Shown here piece by piece: positions 44,501 through 53,453 of a DNA stretch of 64,000 bases. Both the position numbers and the translations under genes were made by a program. The notes below the pieces were generated by a model, which worked only from the letters and a program-made list of their open reading frames with translations, did not search any database and was not told the DNA's origin. The stretch's first letter is position 1. Every line of letters begins with the position of its first letter. The DNA is from Bradyrhizobium campsiandrae. Its GTDB lineage: Bacteria > Pseudomonadota > Alphaproteobacteria > Rhizobiales > Xanthobacteraceae. The stretch is from assembly GCF_014529705.1 (NCBI RefSeq), contig NZ_JAANIH010000004.1, forward strand, positions 166,652 through 230,651, in the 5' to 3' direction.

Positions 44501-47500
44501 GATGCCGCTGGTGTCGGCGTTGACGACGTCGAATGTGGCCCCGCTACCGACGGTGACCGCCCCCAGAATGGCACCGGTCACACCGGCGTTGCCGATCTGA
44601 AGCGTGCCGGCGGAGATGGTGGTGCCGCCGCTGTAGGTATTGTGCCCGGTCAGGATGAGCGTGCCGGCGCCGGCTTTGGTGAGCGATTTGCCGTTCCAGC
44701 CCGTCGCGACGTTCGCCGCCTGATCGGCCAGCGCTGCGCCGACGGTGAAGGTGTCGGTGGCGTTGGTCAGCGTGAAGGTGCCATGGGCGAGAGAGTTGCC
44801 GGCGATCCAGCTCAGACCGTAGCTGGCGAGGTATTGCCGGCCGTCGGTCGATTTGCGGGTGGATACCGTCAGGTAGTCCACCGTGCCGGAGAAGCCGCCG
44901 ACGGTGACGCTGGCGAAATTGCCGTTGATGCCTGATTGGGTGTCGATCAGCACCTTGTCGTGCTGGCTCGCATCGTTGATGCCGCTGATGTCGAAGGCGG
45001 CGCCGTTGCCAATCGCGACGCTGCCGGCAGACAGCGCCGGACCGGTCGCGCCGGCCGCGATGGACAGGGCGGTGTTGTTGCCGAGGGTCACGGTCTGCGC
45101 GACGTTCAGGGTCCCCGGCGTCTGGATCGCCAGCGTGCCACCTGTCACATTGACGTTGCCGCCCAGATTGTTGTTGCCGCCTGCACTGCCGTCGCCGAAT
45201 TGCAGGCGGCCGCCGGAGACGGTCGTGTCGCCGCCATAGGTGTTCGTGCCGGTCAGGATCGTGGTGCCTGAACCGAGCTGCTGCACGGAACCGTTGCCGG
45301 AAATATTGATGGACAGGCTGACCGCGTTGCTGCGGTTGAAGGCGAGCGCACTGTTGTCGACGACGTTCCCTGTGAGCGAGCCGGTCGTTCCGCCATTGCC
45401 GATCTGCAAGGTGCCGGCCGCGATCGTGGTGCCGCCGGTGTAGCTGTTGTTTCCGGTCAGGATCGTGGTGCCCGAACCGACCTGCTGCAGGGAGCCGCTC
45501 CCGGAAATGTCGCCCGGCAAAGTGAGCGTGTCGCTGCGGTTGATGGTGAGGACGCCGTTGTCGACGATATTGCCGGCAAGCGAGCCGGTCGTGCCGCCGT
45601 TGCCGACCTGCAAGGTGCCGGCCGCGATCGTGGTGCCGCCGGTGTAACTGTTGTTTCCGGTCAGCGCCAGCGTGCCGGTGCCGGTCTTCACCAGCGAGCC
45701 GCCGATGCCGCCGGAGGCGCCGCCATCAGCGATGATTCCGCTGACCGTCGTGGACAGGTTGTTGCCGCCGATGGTGAGCTGCTTTGCTCCGAGGAAATAA
45801 TTGCCCGCGCCTTCGATCGAGCCGGCGGTCATCCCCGCGGCTGTCAGATCCGAGATGTCGAACGCACCACCGGCGTTGGTGATGAAGCGGGCGCTGCCGC
45901 CGCTGCTGGAATCGTGGAATGCCGTCGTTCCACCGGTCTCGGTGATGACGGTGATGCTCCCGGCGCTCGTGCCGTTGCGGAAATCCGTGGTTCCAGAATT
46001 TCCAATGCTGGTGATTCCGCTGGTGTTGGCGTCAACGAGACTGAACGCAGCGCCGGTGCCGACGGTGACACCGCCCTGGATCGCGCCGGTGCTGCCAAGG
46101 GTGCCGAGCTGCAGCGTGCCCGCATTGATCGTGGTGCCGCCAGTATAGGTATTGGCGCCGGTGAGGATCGTCGTTCCTGCGCCGGCTTTGGTCAGGGCGG
46201 CAGCGCCCGCCAGTGTCGCGCCGATCGAACCGGCCGTGACATTGATCGCAGTTGAAGCCGTGATCGTGCCTGCTCCGTTCACGCTGCCGCCATAGACGTT
46301 GAACGTCCCGACGCCGAGATTGTAACTGGCGCCGACGTTGACGGTCGCGCTGCCGCTGTTGGTCAGCGTGCCGACGCCGGTCATGTTGCCACCGGTCAGG
46401 GTCAGCACGCCGTTGTTCTGATTTGTGATGTCGCCCGTGACGGCGACATTGCCGCCGAGCACCTTGATGCTGCCGTCATTGACGATGCTGTTCGTTCCCG
46501 AAGACAGCGTCGCTGTTCCGGTGGGACCGTTGAAATTGATCGTGCCGCCGCCAAGATTGTTCACCGCACCGGCGTCAACAATGGCACCGCCGGCGCCGAC
46601 ATCGATGACCGCGTTGTTGTTGAGCGTGTTGCCGACCCCTTGCAGCGTCGCCCCGGCGCCGATACCGATCGTGCTGCCGTAATTGTTGATCGCCTGTGCG
46701 CTCAGCGTGCGGCCGGCGCCGATGGTGATGGCCCCGTAATTCGTCAGCGTCGTGATGCCGGTTGCGTCATTCGCCGCCGTTGCCCCGGTCACCGACATGG
46801 TGACGCCGCCATTGACCTGGACGGTATTGTTGAAAGCACCTGCGATCGTCGTGGCGCCGCCAAGCTCGATCGCGCCGATGTTGCTGCCGGAGAGCGCCGT
46901 GATGCTGTTGACGCCGCCGGTGATGACGATGGCCGACGACAGCACGCCGGTCCCACCGCCAAAGGGGCTATGGTTGGCACCACCCTGCTCACCGCCGGCG
47001 ATCGTACCGCTGTTCACGATCGTCAGGTTCTGCCCGATGATTCCATAGCCGCCGGCCTGCGGCCTGTTGGAAATATTCACGTTCTGGAAATCGGTACCGC
47101 CGCCGCCGCCCTTGATCGAGCCCGAATTGGTGATCGTCAGCCCGGCGGAAGCAGTAGCCGTGATCCCATTGCCGCCGCGCCCGCCGATGCCATCAGCGGG
47201 AGACGTCGGAAAGGGGACGCCTGGACCGTAACTCGAGCCACCGCCGCCGGCATCGCCGCCGGTGATCGTGCCGGTATTGACCAGATGGCTAGCCGTCGTG
47301 GCGATGATGCCCGACCCGCCGCCGCCACCGCCGCCGCCGGCTCCAAAGGCATAGGACGGGTTGAAGGCCGAGCCGCCATAGCCGCCATTGCCACCGTGGC
47401 CGCCTGTGATCGCGGCGTTGTTGGTCAAGTCCGAGCCTAATGTCAGCCCGGCGCCGCCCGCACCGCCGCCGCCGCCGCCCGACCCGGCGCTATAGCCCTG

Positions 47501-47803
47501 GCCACCTCCGCCGCCCTGATCCGAGCCACCGCCGCCGCCGGCGGACCCATTGCCGCCGGGCCCGGTCCCGCCGCCGCCGTTCGTGCCCGTTATCGAGCCA
47601 TCGCCACCGAGGCCTGCCGCGCCACCGCCGCCCGCCGCCGAACTTGACCCGTTGCCGCCACCGGCGCCATCGGCGCCCGTGCTTTGGGCCAGCGCCGGCA
47701 GGGTCGCTATCAACGCCAGGGCCGTCGACACCAAAAAAAGCGCCCGCAAGCCGCAGGTCGCTTTGAAACAATCTTTCCCCGTCCGCACCACGTCCCCCAG
47801 CAC
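41510..47803 (-). CDS. Giant autotransporter (type Va-like) with PATR and STAG repeats
   Basis: 2097 residues. After an extended signal peptide (about residues 1-40) comes a Gly/Ser/Ala-rich low-complexity passenger start (to about 215). Then follow many passenger-associated transport repeats of the [17 protein letters not shown] type. An array of about 13 copies of a 19-21-residue STAG repeat (about 1100-1370) is next. The C-terminal autotransporter barrel runs from about 1800 to the terminal Trp (YEW). It should be secreted to the cell surface as a beta-helix fibre, in adhesion or biofilm roles by family. The start is GTG 47803, and two further GTG codons (47791, 47788) follow, so the exact start is uncertain. 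It diverges from a membrane regulator. Confidence 0.9.
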   Translation of the reverse strand: MLGDVVRTGKDCFKATCGLRALFLVSTALALIATLPALAQSTGADGAGGGNGSSSAAGGGGAAGLGGDGSITGTNGGGGTGPGGNGSAGGGGGSDQGGGGGQGYSAGSGGGGGGAGGAGLTLGSDLTNNAAITGGHGGNGGYGGSAFNPSYAFGAGGGGGGGGSGIIATTASHLVNTGTITGGDAGGGGSSYGPGVPFPTSPADGIGGRGGNGITATASAGLTITNSGSIKGGGGGTDFQNVNISNRPQAGGYGIIGQNLTIVNSGTIAGGEQGGANHSPFGGGTGVLSSAIVITGGVNSITALSGSNIGAIELGGATTIAGAFNNTVQVNGGVTMSVTGATAANDATGITTLTNYGAITIGAGRTLSAQAINNYGSTIGIGAGATLQGVGNTLNNNAVIDVGAGGAIVDAGAVNNLGGGTINFNGPTGTATLSSGTNSIVNDGSIKVLGGNVAVTGDITNQNNGVLTLTGGNMTGVGTLTNSGSATVNVGASYNLGVGTFNVYGGSVNGAGTITASTAINVTAGSIGATLAGAAALTKAGAGTTILTGANTYTGGTTINAGTLQLGTLGSTGAIQGGVTVGTGAAFSLVDANTSGITSIGNSGTTDFRNGTSAGSITVITETGGTTAFHDSSSGGSARFITNAGGAFDISDLTAAGMTAGSIEGAGNYFLGAKQLTIGGNNLSTTVSGIIADGGASGGIGGSLVKTGTGTLALTGNNSYTGGTTIAAGTLQVGNGGTTGSLAGNIVDNGVLTINRSDTLTLPGDISGSGSLQQVGSGTTILTGNNSYTGGTTIAAGTLQIGNGGTTGSLTGNVVDNSALAFNRSNAVSLSINISGNGSVQQLGSGTTILTGTNTYGGDTTVSGGRLQFGDGSAGGNNNLGGNVNVTGGTLAIQTPGTLNVAQTVTLGNNTALSIAAGATGPALSAGSVAIGNGAAFDISGINDASQHDKVLIDTQSGINGNFASVTVGGFSGTVDYLTVSTRKSTDGRQYLASYGLSWIAGNSLAHGTFTLTNATDTFTVGAALADQAANVATGWNGKSLTKAGAGTLILTGHNTYSGGTTISAGTLQIGNAGVTGAILGAVTVGSGATFDVVNADTSGITGIANSGTTNFRNATSAGSATISNGAALNFYDTSTAGSAGITNVGSLNFNDTSTAGTATINNTAAGNVYFNNSSSAGNAIIVSDNNFLYFNDTSTAGSANITNSANSRAIFRGNATAGNATITNGAYLYFQGSSTASNATITNNEWLSFNENSTAGSANLTNNRWLYFYNNSTAGSATITNSNLMVFRDGSTAGNASITSSGTINFVVNSTAGSAAITNTGLLTFDDTSTAGSATITNNSGGTTKFLSATTAGNAQLINNAANAVFDFSGSTGPNGDQKLSAGSIAGVGTFYLGSNELTVGSNNLSTTVSGVIADGGASGGSGGSLVKIGTGTLTLSGTNTYTGGTTVNGGTLAGGAANAFSAASATRVNTGGTLDLGGFAQTINAVALAGGTIKNGTLTGAIASTGGTVDSIGGSTSLTTTSGVTTLVGTNSYTGATTVNGGRLAVNGTLGGNVTVNSGGSLGGIGTVGNTTINSGGVLAPGNSIGTLTVNGHLSFTAGSFYAVEVSPSAADRTNVTGTATLTGATVRAVAIPGSFRSQTYTILNATGGFGGTKFAGLSVSGSFSPTRNPHLTYDPNNVYLVLDPGTIALPAGSGANQSSVAGAINGAVASGQTPPAGFDVLLNLGQPQLTGALGQVSGQPGAAGTQASFNAMQQFVGMLDPFGGSGTDGERGGTAGDGGAIGYASTGNADARVREAYAAVTPRQTSGDVIDRRWGVWASGYGGASTLSGSAAAGSSTTTSHIYGTVVGADYLISPTAMVGFALGGAGYNFALSDSLGGGRADLFQAGFYGRHTFGPAYISAALAYGWQDVTTDRTVTVSGTDKLTANFKASTFSGRLEAGWRFAPIPASSFGVTPYAAAQVTTFHLPGYGETALVGSNQFALSYSAQDTTNVRTELGARTDQRFVVNDGMLTLRGRLAWAHDSNTNRLVNAAFQTLPGAAFTVSGAQPAADSALVGGRAEMKWSNGFSLAGTVEGEFSRSTQTYTGKGTVRYEW
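43700..44500 (-). repeat. STAG repeat array inside autotransporter (about 13 copies)
   Basis: Within the passenger, about 13 tandem units of roughly 60 bases each encode (aromatic)[17 protein letters not shown]. Examples are [24 protein letters not shown] and [12 protein letters not shown]. Unit length varies between 57 and 66 bases, so it is a coding repeat rather than an exact tandem satellite. Confidence 0.85.
45253..45660 (-). repeat. Two ~204-bp direct repeat units (PATR) in autotransporter
   Basis: Two adjacent units of about 204 bases (45253-45456 and 45457-45660) are close DNA-level copies, each coding one passenger repeat ([20 protein letters not shown]...). They mark a recent in-frame duplication inside the passenger. 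Confidence 0.7.
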
Positions 47804-47937
47804 ACCCGCGAGTCCACGGACGATTCATCGCAGCGGTTTGGGGTGGTGTCCTGATAAGGGGGCGGGAGCTTTCTGAAGATTTCTGATATTTGCGCTTCAG
47901 GATAAATTCTGGGGCTTTCTCGACACAGTTCCTCTAT
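47804..47937. promoter_or_regulatory. Divergent promoter of autotransporter and CadC-like regulator
   Basis: 134 bases separate the two starts. At 47870-47889 a perfect tandem 7-base repeat with 10-base period is present (TTTCTGAAGA then TTTCTGATAT). OmpR/CadC-type winged helices bind such direct repeats with 10-11-base spacing. So it is a plausible target of the adjacent regulator. No clear -35/-10 was picked out. Confidence 0.45.
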
Positions 47938-49710
47938 ATGAGCCGCGCCCAGACAGACGCTTCGGGGGTTAAATTGCTTCGTTTCGCCGGCTTCGAGCTG
48001 GATCAGCAGCGCGCGGAGCTGCGTTCGGCCGATGGCGTTGCAATCAAGCTCCGACCCAAGACCTTCGAGATGCTGCGGTTGTTCGCGACCAGCGGCGGCC
48101 GGGTGCTGAGCAAGCAGGAGCTGATGGAGGCGATCTGGCCGAATGTTCATGTCGGCGAGGACAGCCTGTTTCAATGCATCCGTGAGCTTCGTGGCGCGCT
48201 CGGCGACGACCGGCGGCAGCTGATCAAGCTCGCCTCCGGCGGCGGCTATCTGCTGGCGGCGGAGGTCGTGGACGCGCCTGAGGTCATGGCGCCGGCCGAG
48301 GCGCCATGGTCGGCTGCGACCGACGAAAGCGAGCCCACCCGGCCCGCCGCGGTTGCCGCGCAGCCCGAGCGGCTGCCGCGCGCCATCTTGGGGTTGAGCC
48401 CTCGTGCCATCGCCGCCGCCGTGGCGGGGCTCGGCGTGATCGTCATGGGGCTCGCGGTGGCCGCGCCGGTGCTGAAGCCGGACCTGCTGTTCAGGCGAAC
48501 GCCGCCGCGCATCGCGGTGATGCCGATCGTCGATACCAGCAAGGATTCCCGCGGCGCGGCGATGGCGGCGGAGGTCACCGGCCGTCTGACGGACGGTTTT
48601 GCCAGGATCCAGAACATCAGCGTCGTGGCGCCAGTGGTGGCGGCGGTCGCCGGCGGCGATAGCTCGGCCGCGCCGGCCGCCTCATCCGATTACGAACTGC
48701 GCGGCGAGCTGCAGCTTGCCGATCAATCCTGGACGCTGCGCGCGCGCATCATCAAGACTGCGAGCGGCGAGGTTCAATCGGTCGCCGCGGCATCGGTCAA
48801 CGCCGAGGTGGTGGACGCCCAGCTTGCGCAAACGCGGCTCGCGGCGGGCGTCGGCCACGTGCTGGCGCGCCGCCTCAATGAAATCCTGGAGCCGAGCGCA
48901 TCGTCGTCGGCGCGCCGCACGTCGGCGGCCGGCGGCGACAAGGTCGCGGTCGAGCAGGCGCTCGCCTCAATCAACCAGACGACGCGCGAGCGTTTTGGCG
49001 CGGCGCAGGCGATGCTGCAAAAGGCGCTCACCGACGATCCCGACAATCTCGACATCGCGGTCGCGCTCGCCTCGCTGCAGATGCGCGGCATCCAGATGGT
49101 CTGGTTCAGCCCGGAGGAGGCGGCCGTTGTCGAGGCAAAGGCCAATGCGACGCTCGAGCAGGCGTTGCGGTCGAAGCCGAACGCGATTGCGGTGCTCGAG
49201 GCCCATTGCCGCTTTCTCAGCGCGACCAACCATTTCGTTGAAAGCCTCGTCACCTGCGCCAAGGCCTTGAGCTTCGATCCGTGGGACGGGGCGGCGCTCT
49301 ATCTGATTGGATTGGGCCAGATCTATCTCGGCCGCTTCGACGATGCGCTCACCACATTCCAGCAAGCCGATCGCTACGACACACCGTCGGCCTCGCGCTG
49401 GACCTGGCTGCTCGGCGCAGGCATGGCGTATGTCCTGATGGGGCGCGACGAGGAAGCGCTGCCGTGGCTGCAGCGCTCGATCGCCATCACGCCGGGAACC
49501 GGCCGCTCGCACTTTCTGCTCGCCGCCGCCTATCAGAGATCGGGCCGCCGCGAGGAGGCGAGGGCGGCGATCGCGGAGGGACTGCACTTGCGGCCCGGCA
49601 CGACCAGGCTCAACGTCTCGCCGCCGATGAAGAACGCAAGTCCGGTGTGCCTCGCAGCCTGGGAGCGCGTCGTGCAGGCCGAGGTGGATGCGGGCTTGCC
49701 GGAGCGATGA
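47938..49710 (+). CDS. Membrane-anchored winged-helix/TPR regulator (CadC-like)
   Basis: 590 residues. Residues 15-105 are an OmpR/CadC-type winged helix (KLLRFAGFELDQQ, LRPKTFEMLRLFATSGG, then LSKQELMEAIWPN and DSLFQCIRELR). One membrane span is at about 150-178. Then comes a FlgO/TolB-like periplasmic module (RIAVMPIVDTSKDSRG...), and a C-terminal tetratricopeptide-like region (AVLEAHCRFLSAT, ALTTFQQADRYDT). This is the ToxR/CadC plan of an inner-membrane regulator sensing outside and binding DNA inside. Divergence from the autotransporter suggests that gene as its target, inferred. Start ATG 47938; an upstream in-frame ATG (47890) lies inside the promoter repeat region. Confidence 0.85.
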   Translation: MSRAQTDASGVKLLRFAGFELDQQRAELRSADGVAIKLRPKTFEMLRLFATSGGRVLSKQELMEAIWPNVHVGEDSLFQCIRELRGALGDDRRQLIKLASGGGYLLAAEVVDAPEVMAPAEAPWSAATDESEPTRPAAVAAQPERLPRAILGLSPRAIAAAVAGLGVIVMGLAVAAPVLKPDLLFRRTPPRIAVMPIVDTSKDSRGAAMAAEVTGRLTDGFARIQNISVVAPVVAAVAGGDSSAAPAASSDYELRGELQLADQSWTLRARIIKTASGEVQSVAAASVNAEVVDAQLAQTRLAAGVGHVLARRLNEILEPSASSSARRTSAAGGDKVAVEQALASINQTTRERFGAAQAMLQKALTDDPDNLDIAVALASLQMRGIQMVWFSPEEAAVVEAKANATLEQALRSKPNAIAVLEAHCRFLSATNHFVESLVTCAKALSFDPWDGAALYLIGLGQIYLGRFDDALTTFQQADRYDTPSASRWTWLLGAGMAYVLMGRDEEALPWLQRSIAITPGTGRSHFLLAAAYQRSGRREEARAAIAEGLHLRPGTTRLNVSPPMKNASPVCLAAWERVVQAEVDAGLPER

Positions 49711-49762
49711 GGACGTTGCGTCCGGCGTCGAACCTTCCGCTTCCTGTCAGAGAAAGCCAGAC

Positions 49763-49908
49763 CGTCACCCTGAGGCGCGCGCTCTGTGGCGCACTGCGCC
49801 GCAGAGCAAGCCTCGAAGGGCGACAGCCCGGCTGCATCTCGGCCGTACATCCTTCGAGGCTCCCGGCGCGATGCTTTGCATCGCGCCACTCGCACCTCAG
49901 GATGACGG
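49763..49908. repeat. Dispersed intergenic element with CCTGAGG/CCTCAGG ends
   Basis: A ~146-base element in the gap between convergent genes. Its ends are CGTCACCCTGAGG and CCTCAGGATGACG, nearly reverse complements; an inner CCTCGAAGG and CCTTCGAGG pair too. Elements with these ends are common as intergenic repeats in Bradyrhizobium. Confidence 0.6.
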
Positions 49909-49926
49909 GACTAATGACGGAGGCGC

Positions 49927-50859
49927 CTACCGCCACCGCCGATGCAGCCACAGCCACTGCTCGGGATGCTCGCGCACCCAGCTCTCCACCACGCTGGTGA
50001 TCGCCTGGGTCGTGCCCTGGATGTCGATCCTGCCCTCGGCATCGCGCACCGGAGGGACCTCTTCGGTCAGCTCGGCGGTGAATCGGCCGCCGGGGAGGCG
50101 GATGATACGGACGCCGTGGATCGGGCATTCGACCTGGCGAAGCAGGCGCGCCAGCATCGGGTTGGCGCGGGTCTTGCGGCCGAAGAAGGTGACCTCGACG
50201 CCGCCGGTCAGATACTGGTCGATCAGCATGGCGACGTGCTTGCCGTCCTTGAGCGCCTGCGCGAGCCGCAACGGGGCGTCGCGGCCGGCGGGGATCAGCG
50301 TGCCCATGTTGACCTGGCGCATCTCCTGGATGATGCGGTCGGCGGAGGCGATGTTGGGGCGGCGGTAGAGGATCGCGGCATCGAGGCCGTGCGCGACGGC
50401 GGCAAGCGCCGGCAATTCCCAATTGGCGAGATGCGAGGCGAAGATCAGGGCCGGCTTGCCGTCGTCACGGATCTGGTCGAACAGTTCCACGCTGCGCCGC
50501 GGCAGTTCGATCCGGCCCTTGTTGGGATTCTCGCGGTCATAATCCCAGACGTGGTCCATATGGGCGAACTCGGCGCCAACGCGGCCGAGATTGTCCCACA
50601 CGCCCATCAGGATCTGCTCGATCTCCTCGGGCGATTTCTCCGGAAACGCCGCGGTGAGATTGGCGCGGCCGATGCGGTGCTCGCGCAGGCGCGGACCGAT
50701 CAGCCTGGTCATGCGCGCGAAAAAGTCCGAGGTCTTGACCGGATCGAAATAGCGCGTGGTGCGCAGCATGCCGACGGTGGCCGCGCCAATCAGGCTGCCG
50801 CCGATCGATTTGGCAGCCTCCCGCGCGCGGGCCTTCGTGCTCGCAGTCAGCAGCGCCAT
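49927..50859 (-). CDS. lpxXL: Lipid A acyltransferase LpxXL (very-long-chain acyl)
   Basis: 310 residues of the HtrB/LpxL lysophospholipid acyltransferase fold. The catalytic HX4(D/E) is visible as H-L-A-N-W-E in FASHLANWELPAL. Near the N-terminus is a single hydrophobic/basic anchor, and the typical AMLIDQYLTGGVEVTFFGR block follows. By operon position it should transfer the very-long-chain fatty acid from AcpXL to lipid A. It starts eight bases after fabF1XL stop, so is the last gene of the operon. The adh gene found between these two in Rhizobium is absent here. Confidence 0.92.
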   Translation of the reverse strand: MALLTASTKARAREAAKSIGGSLIGAATVGMLRTTRYFDPVKTSDFFARMTRLIGPRLREHRIGRANLTAAFPEKSPEEIEQILMGVWDNLGRVGAEFAHMDHVWDYDRENPNKGRIELPRRSVELFDQIRDDGKPALIFASHLANWELPALAAVAHGLDAAILYRRPNIASADRIIQEMRQVNMGTLIPAGRDAPLRLAQALKDGKHVAMLIDQYLTGGVEVTFFGRKTRANPMLARLLRQVECPIHGVRIIRLPGGRFTAELTEEVPPVRDAEGRIDIQGTTQAITSVVESWVREHPEQWLWLHRRWR

Positions 50860-50867
50860 GCGTCCGG

Positions 50868-52145
50868 TCAGGCCGGTTCGCGGGTCAGGATCAGCGAGGC
50901 GTTCTGGCCCCCGAAGCCGAACGAGTTCGACATCACCGCGGTGACGCGGGCATCGCGCGCCTTGTTGCCGACCACGTTGAACAGGATGGTCGGATCCGGC
51001 GTCTCGTAATTGATGGTCGGCGGGATGCGCTGATGCTCGAGCGTCAGCAGCGAGAAGATCGCTTCCACCGCGCCGGCGGCCGAGATGGTGTGGCCGACCA
51101 TCGATTTGTTGGAGGTGACGGGAATCTTCTGCGCGAGATCGCCGAACACGGCCGAGGTCGTGTTGAACTCCATCTTGTCGTTCTCGGGCGTCGCGGTGCC
51201 GTGCGCGTTGATGTGGTCGATCTGGTCAGGCGTCATGCCGGCGTCCGCCAGCGTCTTGTTCATGCAGCCGATGATCGGCTTGCCGTCGGGCGAGGAGCGG
51301 GTGCGATGGAACGAGTCGGTGAGCTCGCCGCAGCCGGCGATCACGCCGAGAATCTTTGCGCCGCGCGCCGTGGCGGCTTCATAGCTTTCAAGCACGAGCG
51401 CACCTGCGCCTTCGGCCATGACAAAACCGTCGCGGTTCTTGGAGAAGGGGCGGGAGGCGGCCTGCGGCGGATCATTCTGGGTCGACAGCGCCGAGAGCAG
51501 CGAGAAGCGCACCAGCGCTTCCGGGTTGACGGTGCCGTCGGTGGCTACGCAGAGCGCCGCATCGGTCTCGCCGCGGCGGATTGCCTCGACGCCGAGCTGG
51601 ATCGAGGTGGCGCCGGAGGCGCACGCCGTCGACAGCGAGATCGGCGAGCCCTTGGTGCCGAAGGTCTCGGCGAGGTAGGCGGCGACCGAGCCGAACATGA
51701 AACGGTGGTGATAGGCGCTGTACTTGCCGCCGCCGGAGATGCGCAGCAGATCGTCATAGGTGAAGTCGGTCTTGCCGACGGCGCGGCCGAGCTCGCGGCG
51801 CTGCGGCCATTCGACCTCGACCGGCGCAACGGCAAGGAAGAGCGGACCGGGGAAATCGCCTTTGGCGCCGATGCCGGCCTGCTCGAGCGCTTCCTGCGTG
51901 ACCAGCTCGGCCATGCGTTCGGACAGGCCGGTGGAGGAGAACGGATCGACGCTGACGAAATCGACCGTGCCGGCCATCGTGGTCTTCAGGCCGTCGATCG
52001 GAAAGCGCGTGATGGTGCGGATGCCGGATTCGCCGGCGACGAGCTTCGACCAATTGTCGGCCTTGCCGGCGCCGAGCGAGGTCGTGATGCCCATGCCGGT
52101 GACGACGACGACGGGGCGCCCGAACTTGTCGCGTGGTGCAGTCAT
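50868..52145 (-). CDS. fabF1XL: Beta-ketoacyl-ACP synthase II-like FabF1XL
   Basis: 425 residues. Condenses malonyl-ACP with growing acyl chains in the AcpXL-dependent elongation. The KAS catalytic Cys lies in LSTACASGATSI, the first His in NAHGTATPEND and the second in NKSMVGHTISAAG, so all three catalytic residues are present. This is the active partner, in contrast to FabF2XL. It has the very-long-chain fatty acid context: acpXL, fabZ, fabF2XL upstream and lpxXL downstream. A dispersed palindrome separates it from fabF2XL. Confidence 0.93.
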   Translation of the reverse strand: MTAPRDKFGRPVVVVTGMGITTSLGAGKADNWSKLVAGESGIRTITRFPIDGLKTTMAGTVDFVSVDPFSSTGLSERMAELVTQEALEQAGIGAKGDFPGPLFLAVAPVEVEWPQRRELGRAVGKTDFTYDDLLRISGGGKYSAYHHRFMFGSVAAYLAETFGTKGSPISLSTACASGATSIQLGVEAIRRGETDAALCVATDGTVNPEALVRFSLLSALSTQNDPPQAASRPFSKNRDGFVMAEGAGALVLESYEAATARGAKILGVIAGCGELTDSFHRTRSSPDGKPIIGCMNKTLADAGMTPDQIDHINAHGTATPENDKMEFNTTSAVFGDLAQKIPVTSNKSMVGHTISAAGAVEAIFSLLTLEHQRIPPTINYETPDPTILFNVVGNKARDARVTAVMSNSFGFGGQNASLILTREPA

Positions 52146-52166
52146 GTCGATCCCCCGATAGAGCTA

Positions 52167-52215
52167 GAGCATGATCCGGAAAAGTGTGACGCGGTTTTCC
52201 GACAGGATCATGCTC
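52167..52215. repeat. Palindrome GAGCATGATCC...GGATCATGCTC inside operon
   Basis: A 49-base inverted repeat in the 102-base gap between fabF2XL and fabF1XL. Arms GAGCATGATCCGGAAAA and the matching TTTTCCGACAGGATCATGCTC pair. Copies of this element are widespread in Rhizobiales intergenic space. Being between two operon genes, it could fold in the mRNA and affect stability or expression ratio. Confidence 0.65.
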
Positions 52216-52247
52216 AAAACAACAAGCAGCCAAAGCGCCGAGGCGCT

Positions 52248-53453
52248 TCAGCTCACCGCCTCGACCAGCGCCATGCCTTCGCCGCGCCAGTGTCCAGCTC
52301 CCACCACGACGATCTGGGTGGGCGCTCCTTGCATGTCAACCTCGGTCCCCGTCGAATCGTTCGGCGGGAACAGCGCGCCGCGCGAGATCGCCAGTGCGGC
52401 GAGCGCAATCCCGAGCGGGAATTGCGTTTCCATGGTGTGCCCGAACATCGTACCGGTCGAGCGCACCGGGAAGTCGGCGTGCTTCTTCAGGAAGTCGCGC
52501 TCCTCCGACGTCGCCGGCTCCGCGCCTGTCGCGCCCGAGATGATCGCGCCCTTGCCCTCGCGGCGGGGCAGCTTTTCCCAGAGCTTCTCCAGCGTCGCTG
52601 CCATGTCGCCGGACTGCTTGCGGCGGGCAAGGTCGGTCACCACGCTCGACAGCTTTGCGAACGGCTTTGCGCCGCGCGCCTCGGCATGCGTCTTGGATTC
52701 CAGCACCAGGAAGGCGCCGGCCGAGCCGAGCGCGAAACCCGGATGGTCCTTGCGCCCCCACACCGGAGCGAACTTGTCCTTCAGATTGAAGTCGCCGAAT
52801 TCGTAGAGGACCATGAGGTCCTTGCGCTCGCCATTATGCGAGCCGCCGACCAGGGCAATGTCGCTCTCGCCGGAGGCGATGCGCGACAACGCGATGCGCA
52901 GCGCATCGGCGCCCGCAACTTCTTCGCCCATGAAGGTGCGCGAGGTGCCGCCGAGACCGTTGACGATGGCGATGTTGCCGGCGAGCAGGTTGGAGAGCTG
53001 GGCCAGAAACAGCGTCGGCCGGAGATCGCTCATCAGGCGTTCGTTGAGGAAGCCGGGCGCGTTCGCCCCCTTGGCTTCCGCGGTGAGCACGCCGGTATCG
53101 ACATTGAGATCGCGCTCGCCGCCGCCGGCAGCCACGACCATGTCGATCTTCGACAGGATGTCCTTGTTGCCCTTGATGCCGGCCGAGTCGAGCGCGAGGC
53201 CCGCGGCATAGACGCCGATGCGTTGCCAGGCTTCCATCTGGCGCTGGTCGCCCTTTTTCGGGATCTGGCTGTCGAAGGACACGGGCAAGAGCGGGTGCAC
53301 GATGAAGGGCGCAAAACCCTTCTCGTCGACATTGATGCGCTGCTCGGAAAGCGCGGTCCAGTTGGCGTCCAGGCCCTCGCCCAGCGAGGTGGCAAGACCA
53401 ATGCCGGTGATCCAGACTTCCGTCTGGCCCGGCTTCGAGGCGGTATCAGTCAT
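52248..53453 (-). CDS. fabF2XL: FabF2XL, KAS-fold protein without any cysteine
   Basis: 401 residues of the beta-ketoacyl-ACP synthase fold, in the very-long-chain fatty acid operon. The whole sequence contains no cysteine. Where FabF1XL has TACASG, it has GLGGTSRTFMGEEVAG; the NAHGT histidine region is replaced by ISGATGAEPATSE. The second His region is partly kept (GTMFGHTMETQ). It therefore cannot do normal thioester condensation and resembles chain-length-factor subunits. Start overlaps the fabZ stop (ATGA), indicating translational coupling. Confidence 0.9.
   Translation of the reverse strand: MTDTASKPGQTEVWITGIGLATSLGEGLDANWTALSEQRINVDEKGFAPFIVHPLLPVSFDSQIPKKGDQRQMEAWQRIGVYAAGLALDSAGIKGNKDILSKIDMVVAAGGGERDLNVDTGVLTAEAKGANAPGFLNERLMSDLRPTLFLAQLSNLLAGNIAIVNGLGGTSRTFMGEEVAGADALRIALSRIASGESDIALVGGSHNGERKDLMVLYEFGDFNLKDKFAPVWGRKDHPGFALGSAGAFLVLESKTHAEARGAKPFAKLSSVVTDLARRKQSGDMAATLEKLWEKLPRREGKGAIISGATGAEPATSEERDFLKKHADFPVRSTGTMFGHTMETQFPLGIALAALAISRGALFPPNDSTGTEVDMQGAPTQIVVVGAGHWRGEGMALVEAVS

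Noticed and set aside
43355..44935. 526-codon plus-strand frame opposite the STAG array
   Set aside because: It arises from the repetitive antisense of the autotransporter; Gly/Ala/Val-rich repeats with no start site.
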